A stretch of 64,000 nucleotides of DNA from positions 372,001-436,000 of the forward strand of contig QKEL01000011.1 of the NCBI GenBank assembly GCA_003252395.1, given 5' to 3'. Below the pieces are notes generated by a model, which was not told the DNA's origin, ran no database searches, and saw nothing but the letters and a program-made list of their open reading frames with translations. The stretch is from Spirochaetales bacterium (GTDB taxonomy: Bacteria; Spirochaetota; Spirochaetia; Treponematales; Treponemataceae). The first letter of the stretch is position 1, and each line of letters starts with the position of its first letter. A program made the translations under genes and the position numbers. Positions 7,965 to 15,512 of the stretch are shown in pieces.

Positions 7965-8810
7965 ATGCTCAGCTACCAGCACTCGTATCACGCGGGAAAT
8001 CACGCGGACATGCTCAAGCATGCCGTTCTCGCCCGGCTCATCGCCCGGCTTTTGGCCAAGGACAAACCCCTTTCCTATATCGATACCCATGCGGGAGCGG
8101 CCCTGTATCGCCTTGACGACGAGCGTGCGTTGAAAACGGGCGAGGCGAAAACCGGTCTCGAGCGCGTGCTCGCCGCGACGACGGGGCCCGAGATACTCGG
8201 ACCCTGGCTTGCGCTGGTCCGCGAAAACGCCGCTCAGGGAGCGTATCCCGGTTCCCCGGAAGTGGCCCGCAGGCTCCTGCGCCCCGGGGACCGGCTGGAA
8301 CTCATGGAATTGCACCCGGCCGAGCATGAAGCCCTCGTTCGGGCCATGGCCGCCGATTCCCGGGTACACGTTCACCGGCGCGACGGCTTCGCGGGGCTGG
8401 TCGCCCTGACCCCGCCCGATCCCCGGCGCGGATTTTGCCTCATCGACCCGAGCTACGAAACCGACGACGACTGGCTGCGCCCGGCTGAGGCCATCGTGGC
8501 CGCCGCACGAAAATGGCCCGCCGGGATTTTCGCCCTGTGGTATCCGGTAGTGCCGCGCCGGGACGGCGAACGGGAGGCCCTCCTCGAAAAGCTGAGAAAC
8601 GCGGGCATTCCCGGAACCCTCCGCGCGGAACTTCACGTGAGCCGTCCCGAAGCGGGCGCCGAGTGGGGAATGGCCGGGTCAGGGCTCGTCATCGTTCGGT
8701 CGCCCTGGCGGCTCGACGAGGATATAGCCCTCGTCTTGGACTGGCTCCGGGCCCTCCTCGCGGACGATACCGGCTTTACCCGGCTCGACTGGCTGGTTCC
8801 CCCGGCCTGA
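7965..8810 (+). CDS. rlmJ: 23S rRNA (adenine(2030)-N(6))-methyltransferase RlmJ
   Basis: A 281-residue member of the RlmJ family (280 in E. coli), which methylates A2030 of 23S rRNA using SAM. The N-terminus MLSYQHSYHAGNHADMLKH is the family signature and fixes the start at 7965, not the upstream GTG at 7914. The LIDPSYE motif (catalytic DPPY-type) is present, with FALWYPV downstream. The gene stands alone between the divergent MCP gene and the riboflavin operon. No Shine-Dalgarno is evident; a TATTAT box five bases upstream suggests a leaderless message. Confidence 0.92.
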   Translation: MLSYQHSYHAGNHADMLKHAVLARLIARLLAKDKPLSYIDTHAGAALYRLDDERALKTGEAKTGLERVLAATTGPEILGPWLALVRENAAQGAYPGSPEVARRLLRPGDRLELMELHPAEHEALVRAMAADSRVHVHRRDGFAGLVALTPPDPRRGFCLIDPSYETDDDWLRPAEAIVAAARKWPAGIFALWYPVVPRRDGEREALLEKLRNAGIPGTLRAELHVSRPEAGAEWGMAGSGLVIVRSPWRLDEDIALVLDWLRALLADDTGFTRLDWLVPPA

Positions 8811-8820
8811 AAAAACCGTC

Positions 8821-8849
8821 TTGACAGCGTCGCGCCGTCCGCCTACTAT
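8821..8849 (+). promoter_or_regulatory. Promoter of the riboflavin operon
   Basis: TTGACA (8821-8826), a 17-base spacer and TACTAT (8844-8849) form a near-perfect sigma70 promoter. Transcription would start about ten bases before the FMN aptamer. Confidence 0.85.
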
Positions 8850-8858
8850 GGACCCATA

Positions 8859-8990
8859 GTACGTCTTCAGGGCGGGGCGCGATTCCCCACCGGCGGTATA
8901 GCCCGCGAGCGGCGCTTGGCGAAAGCCTTGCGGCCCGCAGACTCGGTGTAACTCCGAGGCCGACAGTTATAGTCTGGATGAAAGAAGAAC
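8859..8990 (+). promoter_or_regulatory. FMN riboswitch (RFN element)
   Basis: The conserved blocks of the FMN aptamer are all present in order: CTTCAGGGCGGGGCG, TTCCCCACCGGCGGTA, AGCCCGCGAGC, GCAGACTCGGTG, AACTCCGAGGCCGACAG and TATAGTCTGGATGAAAGAAG. It binds FMN and lies between a strong promoter and ribD. The expression platform is the 9117-9155 terminator. The intervening 8991-9116 is G+C-rich and can fold; I did not assign a specific anti-terminator there. Confidence 0.97.
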
Positions 8991-9116
8991 TACCACGATC
9001 GGCGCGAGGCTTCTCGCGTTCCCGAGCCGTTTTCCGCCTTTTCGCGCGGGGCGCGGCCCGTCGGAGCGAAGGAAACCCGAACGCGGGCCTCCCGCGCGTC
9101 GTTATTTGGTGCATTC

Positions 9117-9155
9117 AACCCCGAAGGCAAATTTTTTGTTTTCGGGGTTTTTTTT
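9117..9155 (+). terminator. Riboswitch-controlled terminator abutting the ribD start codon
   Basis: AACCCCGAA (9117-9125) pairs with TTCGGGGTT (9141-9149) and is followed by an eight-T run (9148-9155) that ends at the ribD ATG. The only SD-like bases near the start, GGGG (9143-9147 region), are inside the 3' arm of the stem. The hairpin would thus both end transcription and hide the ribosome site. Confidence 0.85.
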
Positions 9156-10337
9156 ATGCACGATCACGTCGATTCGGCCGCTGAAGACGACCGCTACATG
9201 CGTCTCGCCCTGGAGCTCGCCCGCCGGGGCGGTACCCTCGTCGCCCCCAATCCCCTGGTGGGCGCCGTATTGGTCCGAGACGGAAGGCTTTTGGGGGAGG
9301 GCTGGCACGAGCGGTACGGCGGCCCCCACGCCGAGGCCAACGCGGTCCGGAACGCGCGCGAGCGGGGAATCGCAGACCTTCGGGGCGCCACGCTCTACGT
9401 CACCCTCGAACCCTGCAGCCATCGCGGGAAAACGCCCCCCTGCGCGGACCTCGTCGTCCAAAGCGGCGTCGGCAGGGTCGTGTACGGCATGCAAGACCCG
9501 AATCCCGCGGTGTCCGGCCGGGGGCTCGAACGGCTTTCGCGCGCGGGAATCCGCGTGGAACCCAGCGGCCTCGAGCGTCTATGCCTCGCCCTCAACCGCC
9601 CCTTCGTCAAGCACGTTACCACCGGGCATCCCTTTATCACCCTCAAGACCGCCCTTTCCCTCGACGGCAAAACCGCGACCGCTTCCGGCGAATCCCGCTG
9701 GATCAGCGGCGAAAGGTCGCGCGCGGACGCGCACCGGCTCCGGGGGGAAAGCGGCGCCGTCTTATGCGGCATAGGAACCGTGCTTTCCGACGACCCGGCG
9801 CTTACCGCGAGGGGAACCCTACCGCCGGCATTCGCCCCTCCCGTCCGCGTGATCGCCGATTCCCGCCTACGGATTCCCGAATCCTCCGCGTTGGTCCGGT
9901 CGGCGAGAGTAACGCCCACCTGGGTAATGACGGCGGAAAGGGCCCTGGAAGGCGCCGAGGCGGGTGGAAAGCTGAAGGCCTTGCGAAACGCGGGCGTTAC
10001 GGTGATTCCCGTGCCCGCCGACGCGCGGGGAGGGCTTGACCTCCGCGCCCTCTCGGCCGAACTGGGCCGGCGCGGCATAAATTCCGTTCTCCTGGAAGGG
10101 GGCGCCACCCTTGCCGCCGGGGCCCTGGAAGCCGGTATCGTGGACAGAATCCGCTACTATCTCGCGCCTACCCTCTTGGGCGGCGCCGGGGCCCCGGGCG
10201 CCGTCGGCGGGAACGGGTGCGGCCCCCTGGCCGCCGCGTGGCGCCTCGAGGACATTGCCATGGAACGCCTCGGCGCCGACTTCGTGATAGACGCCCGCGT
10301 GGACTATTCGGGGAGGCGCCCGTGTTCACCGGTTTAA
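9156..10337 (+). CDS. ribD: Bifunctional riboflavin deaminase/reductase RibD
   Basis: A 393-residue protein catalysing two steps of riboflavin synthesis: deamination of the pyrimidine intermediate and NADPH-dependent reduction of its ribosyl side chain. The N-terminal deaminase (about 1-150) shows PNPLVGAVLV, the zinc motif HAEANAV and PCSHRGKTPPC. The C-terminal reductase (about 155-385) shows LKTALSLDGKTATASGESRWIS and an LLEGG motif. It is the first gene of the operon under the FMN riboswitch. The ATG follows a T-run directly, so a normal Shine-Dalgarno is missing; GGGG eight bases upstream is the only candidate. Confidence 0.96.
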   Translation: MHDHVDSAAEDDRYMRLALELARRGGTLVAPNPLVGAVLVRDGRLLGEGWHERYGGPHAEANAVRNARERGIADLRGATLYVTLEPCSHRGKTPPCADLVVQSGVGRVVYGMQDPNPAVSGRGLERLSRAGIRVEPSGLERLCLALNRPFVKHVTTGHPFITLKTALSLDGKTATASGESRWISGERSRADAHRLRGESGAVLCGIGTVLSDDPALTARGTLPPAFAPPVRVIADSRLRIPESSALVRSARVTPTWVMTAERALEGAEAGGKLKALRNAGVTVIPVPADARGGLDLRALSAELGRRGINSVLLEGGATLAAGALEAGIVDRIRYYLAPTLLGGAGAPGAVGGNGCGPLAAAWRLEDIAMERLGADFVIDARVDYSGRRPCSPV

Positions 10338-10978
10338 TAGAGGAAATAGGTACGGTTCGGGGCATGGTCACGGGGGGCGATTCTGCGAGAATCGAGGTCG
10401 AATCCCGTGTTGCGTTGCGGGGAACCGCATGCGGGGACAGTATCGCGGTCAACGGGGCGTGCCTTACCGTTACGCGGCTGGGAGCCGGCTCCTTTACGGC
10501 CGACGCCGCGCGCGAAACGCTCGCCCGCACGAACCTGGGAACGCTCGCGCCCGGCAAGGCGGTAAACCTGGAGCGGGCCCTCCGCTTGGGGGATCGCCTG
10601 GGCGGGCACCTGGTGAGCGGCCACGTGGACGGCACGGCGATTTTGCGCGCCGTGGAGCGCGACGGCATCGCCCGCCTCTTTCGGTTCGACTGCCCCGCCG
10701 AATTGCTTCCGCTCGTGGCGGAAAAGGGCTCGGTGGCCCTCGACGGGATCAGCCTTACCGTGGCGGCCCTCGCCCCGGAAGGCTTTATCGTCTCGGCGGT
10801 CCCGCACGCCGTCGCGCATACGACCCTGCTCGCCCTCCGGGAAGGCGACGAAGTGAACCTCGAATGCGATCAAATCGCCAAATACCTCGCGCGTCTGGCG
10901 CGCTTCGCCCCGGGCCCGGAACGCCCATGCGGGGGCAGGGGGCTGACCGAGGAAACCCTCGCCCGGTTCGGATTCTGA
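10322..10978 (+). CDS. ribE: Riboflavin synthase, alpha subunit
   Basis: A 218-residue protein made of two lumazine-binding repeats. It dismutates two molecules of 6,7-dimethyl-8-ribityllumazine to riboflavin. Repeat 1 begins FTGLIEEIG and has VNGACLTV. Repeat 2 has GGHLVSGHVDG and LDGISLTV. The start is GTG at 10322 with GGGGAGG six bases upstream, giving the family N-terminus MFTGLIEE. It overlaps the end of ribD by 16 bases. The upstream in-frame extension to 10217 is antisense-free coding of ribD and not part of this protein. Confidence 0.95.
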   Translation: MFTGLIEEIGTVRGMVTGGDSARIEVESRVALRGTACGDSIAVNGACLTVTRLGAGSFTADAARETLARTNLGTLAPGKAVNLERALRLGDRLGGHLVSGHVDGTAILRAVERDGIARLFRFDCPAELLPLVAEKGSVALDGISLTVAALAPEGFIVSAVPHAVAHTTLLALREGDEVNLECDQIAKYLARLARFAPGPERPCGGRGLTEETLARFGF

Positions 10979-11003
10979 TCATTGCTCGCGAAAGGAGGCC
11001 TTT

Positions 11004-12278
11004 ATGGCACTGGATTCTATTGATGACGCGGTCCGCGATATCGCGGACGGCAAGATGGTCATCGTGGTGGACGACGAAGACCGGGAGAACGAGGGCGACC
11101 TCGTTATGGCCGCCGATCGGGTCACGGCGGAGGCGATAACGTTCATGGCCCGGTTCGGCCGCGGCCTTATCTGCGCCCCCTTCGGGGAGTCGCGCCTGGC
11201 CGAACTGGGGCTTCCGCCGATGGTAGCCTCCAACGCCGATCCCCACGGAACGGCGTTCACGGTCTCCGTCGACCGACGCGGCTCAACCACGGGCATATCG
11301 GCCGCGGAGCGGGCCGCCACCGTACGCGCCCTGGCCGACCCGGAATCGGGGAGCGCCGACTTCCGCGCGCCCGGGCACGTCTTTCCGCTGGCGGCCCGGC
11401 CGGGCGGGGTCCTGGAGCGCCGGGGCCACACCGAGGCCGCCGTGGACCTCGCGCGCCTCGCCCGCGATTACCGCCTGAAAAACGTGAAAGGCGGCGGAGA
11501 AACGGAAAGGCTGCTTCCCGGCGGGGTTATCTGCGAGATCATGAAAGACGACGGGACCATGGCCCGCCTTGACGACCTTCGCCCCTTCGCGCGGGAACAC
11601 GGCCTCAGGCTCGTATCAATCGGCGACCTAGCCGCCTATCTCGCCGCCCGACGCCCCGCGGTGACCCGCGAGGCGGAAACCAGGCTCCCGACGCGCTACG
11701 GCGAGTTTCGGATGGTCGGGTATCGCGACGCGAGAACGGGCCAGGAACACGTGGCCCTGGTCATGGGCGACGTTTCCGACGGAAAGAGCGCGCTCGTCCG
11801 CGTGCATTCCGAGTGCCTTACCGGCGACGCGCTCGGCTCGAGGCGCTGCGATTGCGGCGAGCAATACGACGCCGCCATGAAGGCAATCGCCGCGGAAGGA
11901 CGTGGCGTTCTCGTCTATCTCCGGCAGGAGGGACGGGGCATCGGGCTGGTCAACAAGATTCGCGCCTACGCCCTGCAGGACGGCGGCCTCGACACGGTAG
12001 ACGCCAACATTCGCCTCGGCTTTCGCCCCGACGAGCGCGACTACGCGGCGGGCATCGGCATTCTCAAGGATCTCGGCGTCGAGAAACTCGCGCTCATGAC
12101 GAACAATCCCGCGAAGGTCGAGGGACTGCTCACCGACGGGCTGCGCGCGTCGGGCCTGGAAATAACGGAACGCGTTCCCGTCGTGACGGAGCCGAACGCG
12201 GAAAACGAGCGCTACCTTCGCACGAAGGAAGAGCGCATGCGCCATCAATTCGGAGGAAAGCGGAATGAAGCGGTATGA
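11004..12278 (+). CDS. ribBA: Bifunctional DHBP synthase/GTP cyclohydrolase II
   Basis: A 424-residue fusion supplying both precursors of riboflavin. The N-terminal half (about 1-200, RibB) has [12 protein letters not shown] and the RHGHTEA-type motif [11 protein letters not shown] and makes 3,4-dihydroxy-2-butanone 4-phosphate. The C-terminal half (about 205-410, RibA) has the zinc ligands in [17 protein letters not shown] and [11 protein letters not shown] and opens the GTP imidazole ring. The motifs of both activities look complete. AAAGGAGG precedes the ATG. It is the third gene of the FMN-riboswitch operon. Confidence 0.96.
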   Translation: MALDSIDDAVRDIADGKMVIVVDDEDRENEGDLVMAADRVTAEAITFMARFGRGLICAPFGESRLAELGLPPMVASNADPHGTAFTVSVDRRGSTTGISAAERAATVRALADPESGSADFRAPGHVFPLAARPGGVLERRGHTEAAVDLARLARDYRLKNVKGGGETERLLPGGVICEIMKDDGTMARLDDLRPFAREHGLRLVSIGDLAAYLAARRPAVTREAETRLPTRYGEFRMVGYRDARTGQEHVALVMGDVSDGKSALVRVHSECLTGDALGSRRCDCGEQYDAAMKAIAAEGRGVLVYLRQEGRGIGLVNKIRAYALQDGGLDTVDANIRLGFRPDERDYAAGIGILKDLGVEKLALMTNNPAKVEGLLTDGLRASGLEITERVPVVTEPNAENERYLRTKEERMRHQFGGKRNEAV

Positions 12279-12732
12279 GGGAAAGCTGGTATCGGAAGGG
12301 GCCCGCGTGGCCATCGTCGCGGCGCGGTTTAACGATTTCGTCGTCGCCCGGCTCATCGAGGGCGCCCTGGACGCCCTCGCGCGCCACGGCGTCGCGGACG
12401 GATCGGTGAGCGTGGCCCGGGTGCCGGGGGCCTGGGAGATACCCCTCGCGGCGAAACGGCTCGCGGCGCGGAAAGACGTGGACGCGGTCGTCTGCCTCGG
12501 CGCGGTGATCCGGGGTTCCACGCCCCACTTCGACTACGTCGCGGCGGAAGTAGCCAAGGGCGTTGCCCAGGTATCCCTGGCGGCGGACAAGCCGGTGGTT
12601 TTCGGGGTGCTCACCACGGATACCATAGAGCAGGCGGTGGAGCGCGCGGGCACGAAGGCCGGCAATAAGGGCTTTGACGCGGCCGTCACCGCCATTGAAA
12701 TGGTAAACCTGATGCGGGAACTCGGTTCTTAA
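12265..12732 (+). CDS. ribH: 6,7-dimethyl-8-ribityllumazine synthase
   Basis: A 155-residue lumazine synthase, which joins the products of RibD and RibB. Family motifs are [14 protein letters not shown], the [11 protein letters not shown] substrate loop, [16 protein letters not shown] with the catalytic His, and [18 protein letters not shown] lies ten bases before the ATG, inside the end of ribBA (14-base overlap). It ends the operon and meets the convergent acetyltransferase gene with a four-base overlap of stop codons. Confidence 0.97.
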   Translation: MKRYEGKLVSEGARVAIVAARFNDFVVARLIEGALDALARHGVADGSVSVARVPGAWEIPLAAKRLAARKDVDAVVCLGAVIRGSTPHFDYVAAEVAKGVAQVSLAADKPVVFGVLTTDTIEQAVERAGTKAGNKGFDAAVTAIEMVNLMRELGS

Positions 12733-13559
12733 AGCTCTTCGATGACCGACACGCCCGCAGAGCCGTCGCCGTTGGTCCACCGCCATTCCTCGCGGATTCT
12801 CAGCTTCCCTCCCGGCCCGAAAATCGGTTCCGGGGTGGAGTGGCAAACGCCGGTGCGCAGCTCCATGTCGCGGTTCAGGTGGTGGTAACCGAAATCGAGG
12901 GAACCGTCGTCGGCGGCGGTGCCGATTAGGGAGCCGCGAAGCACCGGACCGCCCTCGTATTCCGCCCAGACCATGCGGCCCTGCTGGCGATAGTGAAAAA
13001 CCGTTTCCTCGGTTACCTCGCCGTTATCGCTATTGGTCAGGGTCCGGAAGGCCCTTCCGTCGTAATTGACGAAGGAGAGGGTTTTTTCCATGGCGTTGAA
13101 ACAGAGCACCCGGCCGGAGCCGGTCTCGATTTTCTGCCACGCCACGGGTACGTAGCCGGCCTTCAAGTACATGCTGTACGCGGGAAGGGACGAATCGAGC
13201 CGGGAACGGCCGTACGTTTCCGCGACTCGGCCTTCCAGGGTGCGCAGGAGGGCCGACCCGAAGCCCCGGCCCTGATACTGGGGCAATACGAACATTCGGT
13301 ATATCTCGTCGCCCCGAATGCTGCCGGTGCCCACGACCGTTTCATCCTGCTCAAGGATCTTGTCGTCGGCTTGGTTGGCGGTTACGAGATACACGTTGCC
13401 GGAGGCGATATCGTCGCGAATCGACTCGTCCGAGTGGTATTGAAGGAAAAAGGCGACCACGTCCTCGGGATAATAGCGCGGGTATACCGTTTTGATCGTC
13501 GAAGCCACGATACCGCGAACCGTATCGAAAAATTCAACCGTCGCGCGCGTGATTTTCAC
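12729..13559 (-). CDS. GNAT acetyltransferase fused to a C-terminal 'n-acetylglutamate synthase'-like domain
   Basis: A 276-residue two-domain protein. Residues about 1-160 are a GNAT domain with the acetyl-CoA motif [15 protein letters not shown]. Residues about 165-276 match a small family (about 110 residues, often labelled 'n-acetylglutamate synthase' on thin evidence) that begins NYDGRAF and contains [18 protein letters not shown] and GICHSTPE-like [11 protein letters not shown] know that domain mainly as a stand-alone protein, so the fusion is notable. The start is GTG at 13559 with AAAGGAGGG nine bases upstream; the longer open frame to 14915 is only antisense to ettA. Substrate is unknown. 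Confidence 0.85.
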   Translation of the reverse strand: MKITRATVEFFDTVRGIVASTIKTVYPRYYPEDVVAFFLQYHSDESIRDDIASGNVYLVTANQADDKILEQDETVVGTGSIRGDEIYRMFVLPQYQGRGFGSALLRTLEGRVAETYGRSRLDSSLPAYSMYLKAGYVPVAWQKIETGSGRVLCFNAMEKTLSFVNYDGRAFRTLTNSDNGEVTEETVFHYRQQGRMVWAEYEGGPVLRGSLIGTAADDGSLDFGYHHLNRDMELRTGVCHSTPEPIFGPGGKLRIREEWRWTNGDGSAGVSVIEEL

Positions 13560-13578
13560 GGTTTCGGCCCTCCTTTCC

Positions 13579-13615
13579 CATACTTGAGTATGAAGCACGA
13601 TCGCGCCTCGCGCAA
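13579..13615 (-). promoter_or_regulatory. Promoter and palindrome upstream of the GNAT fusion gene
   Basis: On the minus strand TTGCGC (13610-13615), 17 bases, then CATACT (13587-13592). The -10 box forms one arm of the perfect palindrome CATACT-CA-AGTATG (13579-13592), a possible operator. Confidence 0.5.
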
Positions 13616-13660
13616 ATTTCCGGGGGTCGCCCCAATCTAGCGTCTTTCGGCGGATTCCGC

Positions 13661-13666
13661 TACAAT
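13661..13666 (+). promoter_or_regulatory. Leaderless-type -10 box of ettA
   Basis: TACAAT ends seven bases before the ettA ATG at 13674 and there is no Shine-Dalgarno between. The -35 region (TAGCGT at 17 bases) is poor. Confidence 0.5.
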
Positions 13667-13673
13667 CGTCGCC

Positions 13674-15440
13674 ATGGCAAAGACTGTCGACGACAAGAAA
13701 ATTATTTATACGATGGACCGCGTCTCCAAGAGTCACGGCACCAAACAGGTCCTCAAGGACATCTCCCTTTCCTATTTCTACGGCGCGAAGATCGGCGTGC
13801 TCGGCCTCAACGGCTCGGGTAAGTCGAGCCTCCTTCGCATTCTCGCGGGCACCGACACGGAATTCCTCGGCGAGACCTCCTGCGCGCCGGGCTACTCGAT
13901 CGGCTTCCTGGAGCAGGAACCCCACCTTGACCCGGGCAAAACCGTGAAAGAGGTGGTGTCCGAGGGCGTGAAGGAGATCGTGGAGCTCCTCGCGGAGTTC
14001 GACGCGATAAACGAAGCCTTCGGCGACCCGGACGCGGACATGGACAAGCTGATGGACCGGCAGGCGAAGGTTCAGGAGAGGCTCGACGCCACGAACGCTT
14101 GGGACCTCGATAACCAGCTCGAACTCGCGATGGACGCCCTCCGCTGTCCGCCCCCCGACCAGGTGGTGGACGTGCTTTCCGGGGGCGAACGCCGACGCGT
14201 GGCCCTGTGCCGCCTCCTCCTCCAAAAGCCCGACATCCTCCTCCTGGACGAACCGACGAACCACCTCGACGCGGAAACCGTCGCCTGGCTCGAGCGTCAC
14301 CTCCAGCAATACGAGGGCACGATCATCGCGGTGACCCACGACCGCTACTTCCTCGACAACGTGGCGGGCTGGATCCTCGAACTGGACCGCGGCGAGGGCA
14401 TTCCCTGGAAGGGCAATTACTCGAGTTGGCTCCAGCAGAAGAACGACCGCCTTGCCAGGGAAGAAAAGGGCGAGAGCGACCGGCGCAAGCAGCTTGAGCG
14501 CGAGCTCGAGTGGATCGCGATGAGCCCCAAGGGACGGCACGCCAAGAGCAAGGCCCGCATCGGTCAGTACGAAAAGCTCCTCGCGGAAGACGGCAAGGAA
14601 AAGATCAAGGACACGAAAATCACCATACCCGCCGGGCCCCGGCTCGGCAACGTGGTTATCGAGGCGAAGGGCCTCGCGAAGGGCTTCGGCGACCGGCTCC
14701 TCTTCGACAACCTGGAGTTTACCGTTCCCCCGGGAGCGATCGTCGGCATCGTCGGACCGAACGGCGCGGGCAAGACCACCCTCTTCAAGCTGATCGCGGG
14801 CGCCGCCGGGCAGGAAGTGCCCACCGGCGGGCCGGACGGCGAAATGGCCATCGTGAAGCCCGACGCGGGCACGATAAAGCTCGGCGAGACGGTCAAGCTC
14901 ACCTACGTGGACCAAATGCGCGGCAAGCTCGACCCGAACAAGACCGTATGGGAACAGCTTTCCGACGGCCTGGACGTGATTAAGCTCGGCGCGGTGGACT
15001 CAAACGGCCGGGGCATAAACGGGCCCGTCCGCGAGGTAAACTCGCGGGCCTACTGTTCCTGGTTCAATTTCTCCGGCGCGGACCAGTCCCGCAAGGTCGG
15101 CGTGCTTTCCGGCGGCGAGCGCAACCGCCTTAACATGGCGATGATGGTGAAAGAGGGGGCGAACGTGCTCCTTCTCGACGAGCCGACCAACGACCTGGAC
15201 GTGAACACCATGCGCGCCCTGGAAGAGGCCCTCGACTCCTTCGCCGGCTGCGCCATGGTCGTCAGCCACGACCGCTGGTTCCTGGACCGGGTCTGCACCC
15301 ACCTCATAGCCTTTGAGGCCGACGGCGAGGTGATCTGGTACGACGGCAACTGGAGCGAGTACGCCGAGTGGCGCAAGGCGAAATACGGCAAGGACGCGGA
15401 TACCCCGCACCGGGGCGTGTACAGAAAGCTGCAACGCTAG
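13674..15440 (+). CDS. ettA: Energy-dependent translational throttle protein EttA (ABC-F)
   Basis: A 588-residue ABC-F ATPase with two nucleotide-binding domains and no membrane segment. These proteins bind the ribosomal E-site and respond to the ATP/ADP ratio. Domain 1: Walker A GLNGSGKSS, signature LSGGERRRVAL, Walker B ILLLDEPTNHLD. An arm/linker region follows (about 245-320, rich in charged residues, with MSPKGRHAKSKARI). Domain 2: Walker A GPNGAGKTT, signature LSGGERNRLNM, Walker B LLLDEPTNDLD. Length and the PKGRHAKSKAR linker motif match EttA and not other ABC-F branches. It is followed by a strong terminator. Confidence 0.94.
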   Translation: MAKTVDDKKIIYTMDRVSKSHGTKQVLKDISLSYFYGAKIGVLGLNGSGKSSLLRILAGTDTEFLGETSCAPGYSIGFLEQEPHLDPGKTVKEVVSEGVKEIVELLAEFDAINEAFGDPDADMDKLMDRQAKVQERLDATNAWDLDNQLELAMDALRCPPPDQVVDVLSGGERRRVALCRLLLQKPDILLLDEPTNHLDAETVAWLERHLQQYEGTIIAVTHDRYFLDNVAGWILELDRGEGIPWKGNYSSWLQQKNDRLAREEKGESDRRKQLERELEWIAMSPKGRHAKSKARIGQYEKLLAEDGKEKIKDTKITIPAGPRLGNVVIEAKGLAKGFGDRLLFDNLEFTVPPGAIVGIVGPNGAGKTTLFKLIAGAAGQEVPTGGPDGEMAIVKPDAGTIKLGETVKLTYVDQMRGKLDPNKTVWEQLSDGLDVIKLGAVDSNGRGINGPVREVNSRAYCSWFNFSGADQSRKVGVLSGGERNRLNMAMMVKEGANVLLLDEPTNDLDVNTMRALEEALDSFAGCAMVVSHDRWFLDRVCTHLIAFEADGEVIWYDGNWSEYAEWRKAKYGKDADTPHRGVYRKLQR

Positions 15441-15480
15441 GCGACGCGCGAGTGAACGCGTAGCGCGTGTGAGCGAAAGG

Positions 15481-15512
15481 CCGCCGGGATGCAAATCCCG
15501 GCGGTTTTTTTT
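15481..15512 (+). terminator. Intrinsic terminator of ettA
   Basis: CCGCCGGGAT (15481-15490), loop GCAA, ATCCCGGCGG (15495-15504), followed by eight T residues. The stem is 10 bp and perfect. It ends just inside the 3' boundary of the convergent gene at 15511. Confidence 0.93.

Noticed and set aside
8978-9184. Short open frame inside the riboswitch region
   Set aside because: It begins in the conserved aptamer sequence GGATGAAAGAAG, which explains the ATG; no protein is expected.
13560-14915. Extension of the acetyltransferase frame to 728 residues
   Set aside because: The added part is antisense to ettA. A GTG with a strong Shine-Dalgarno at 13559 gives the proper GNAT start.
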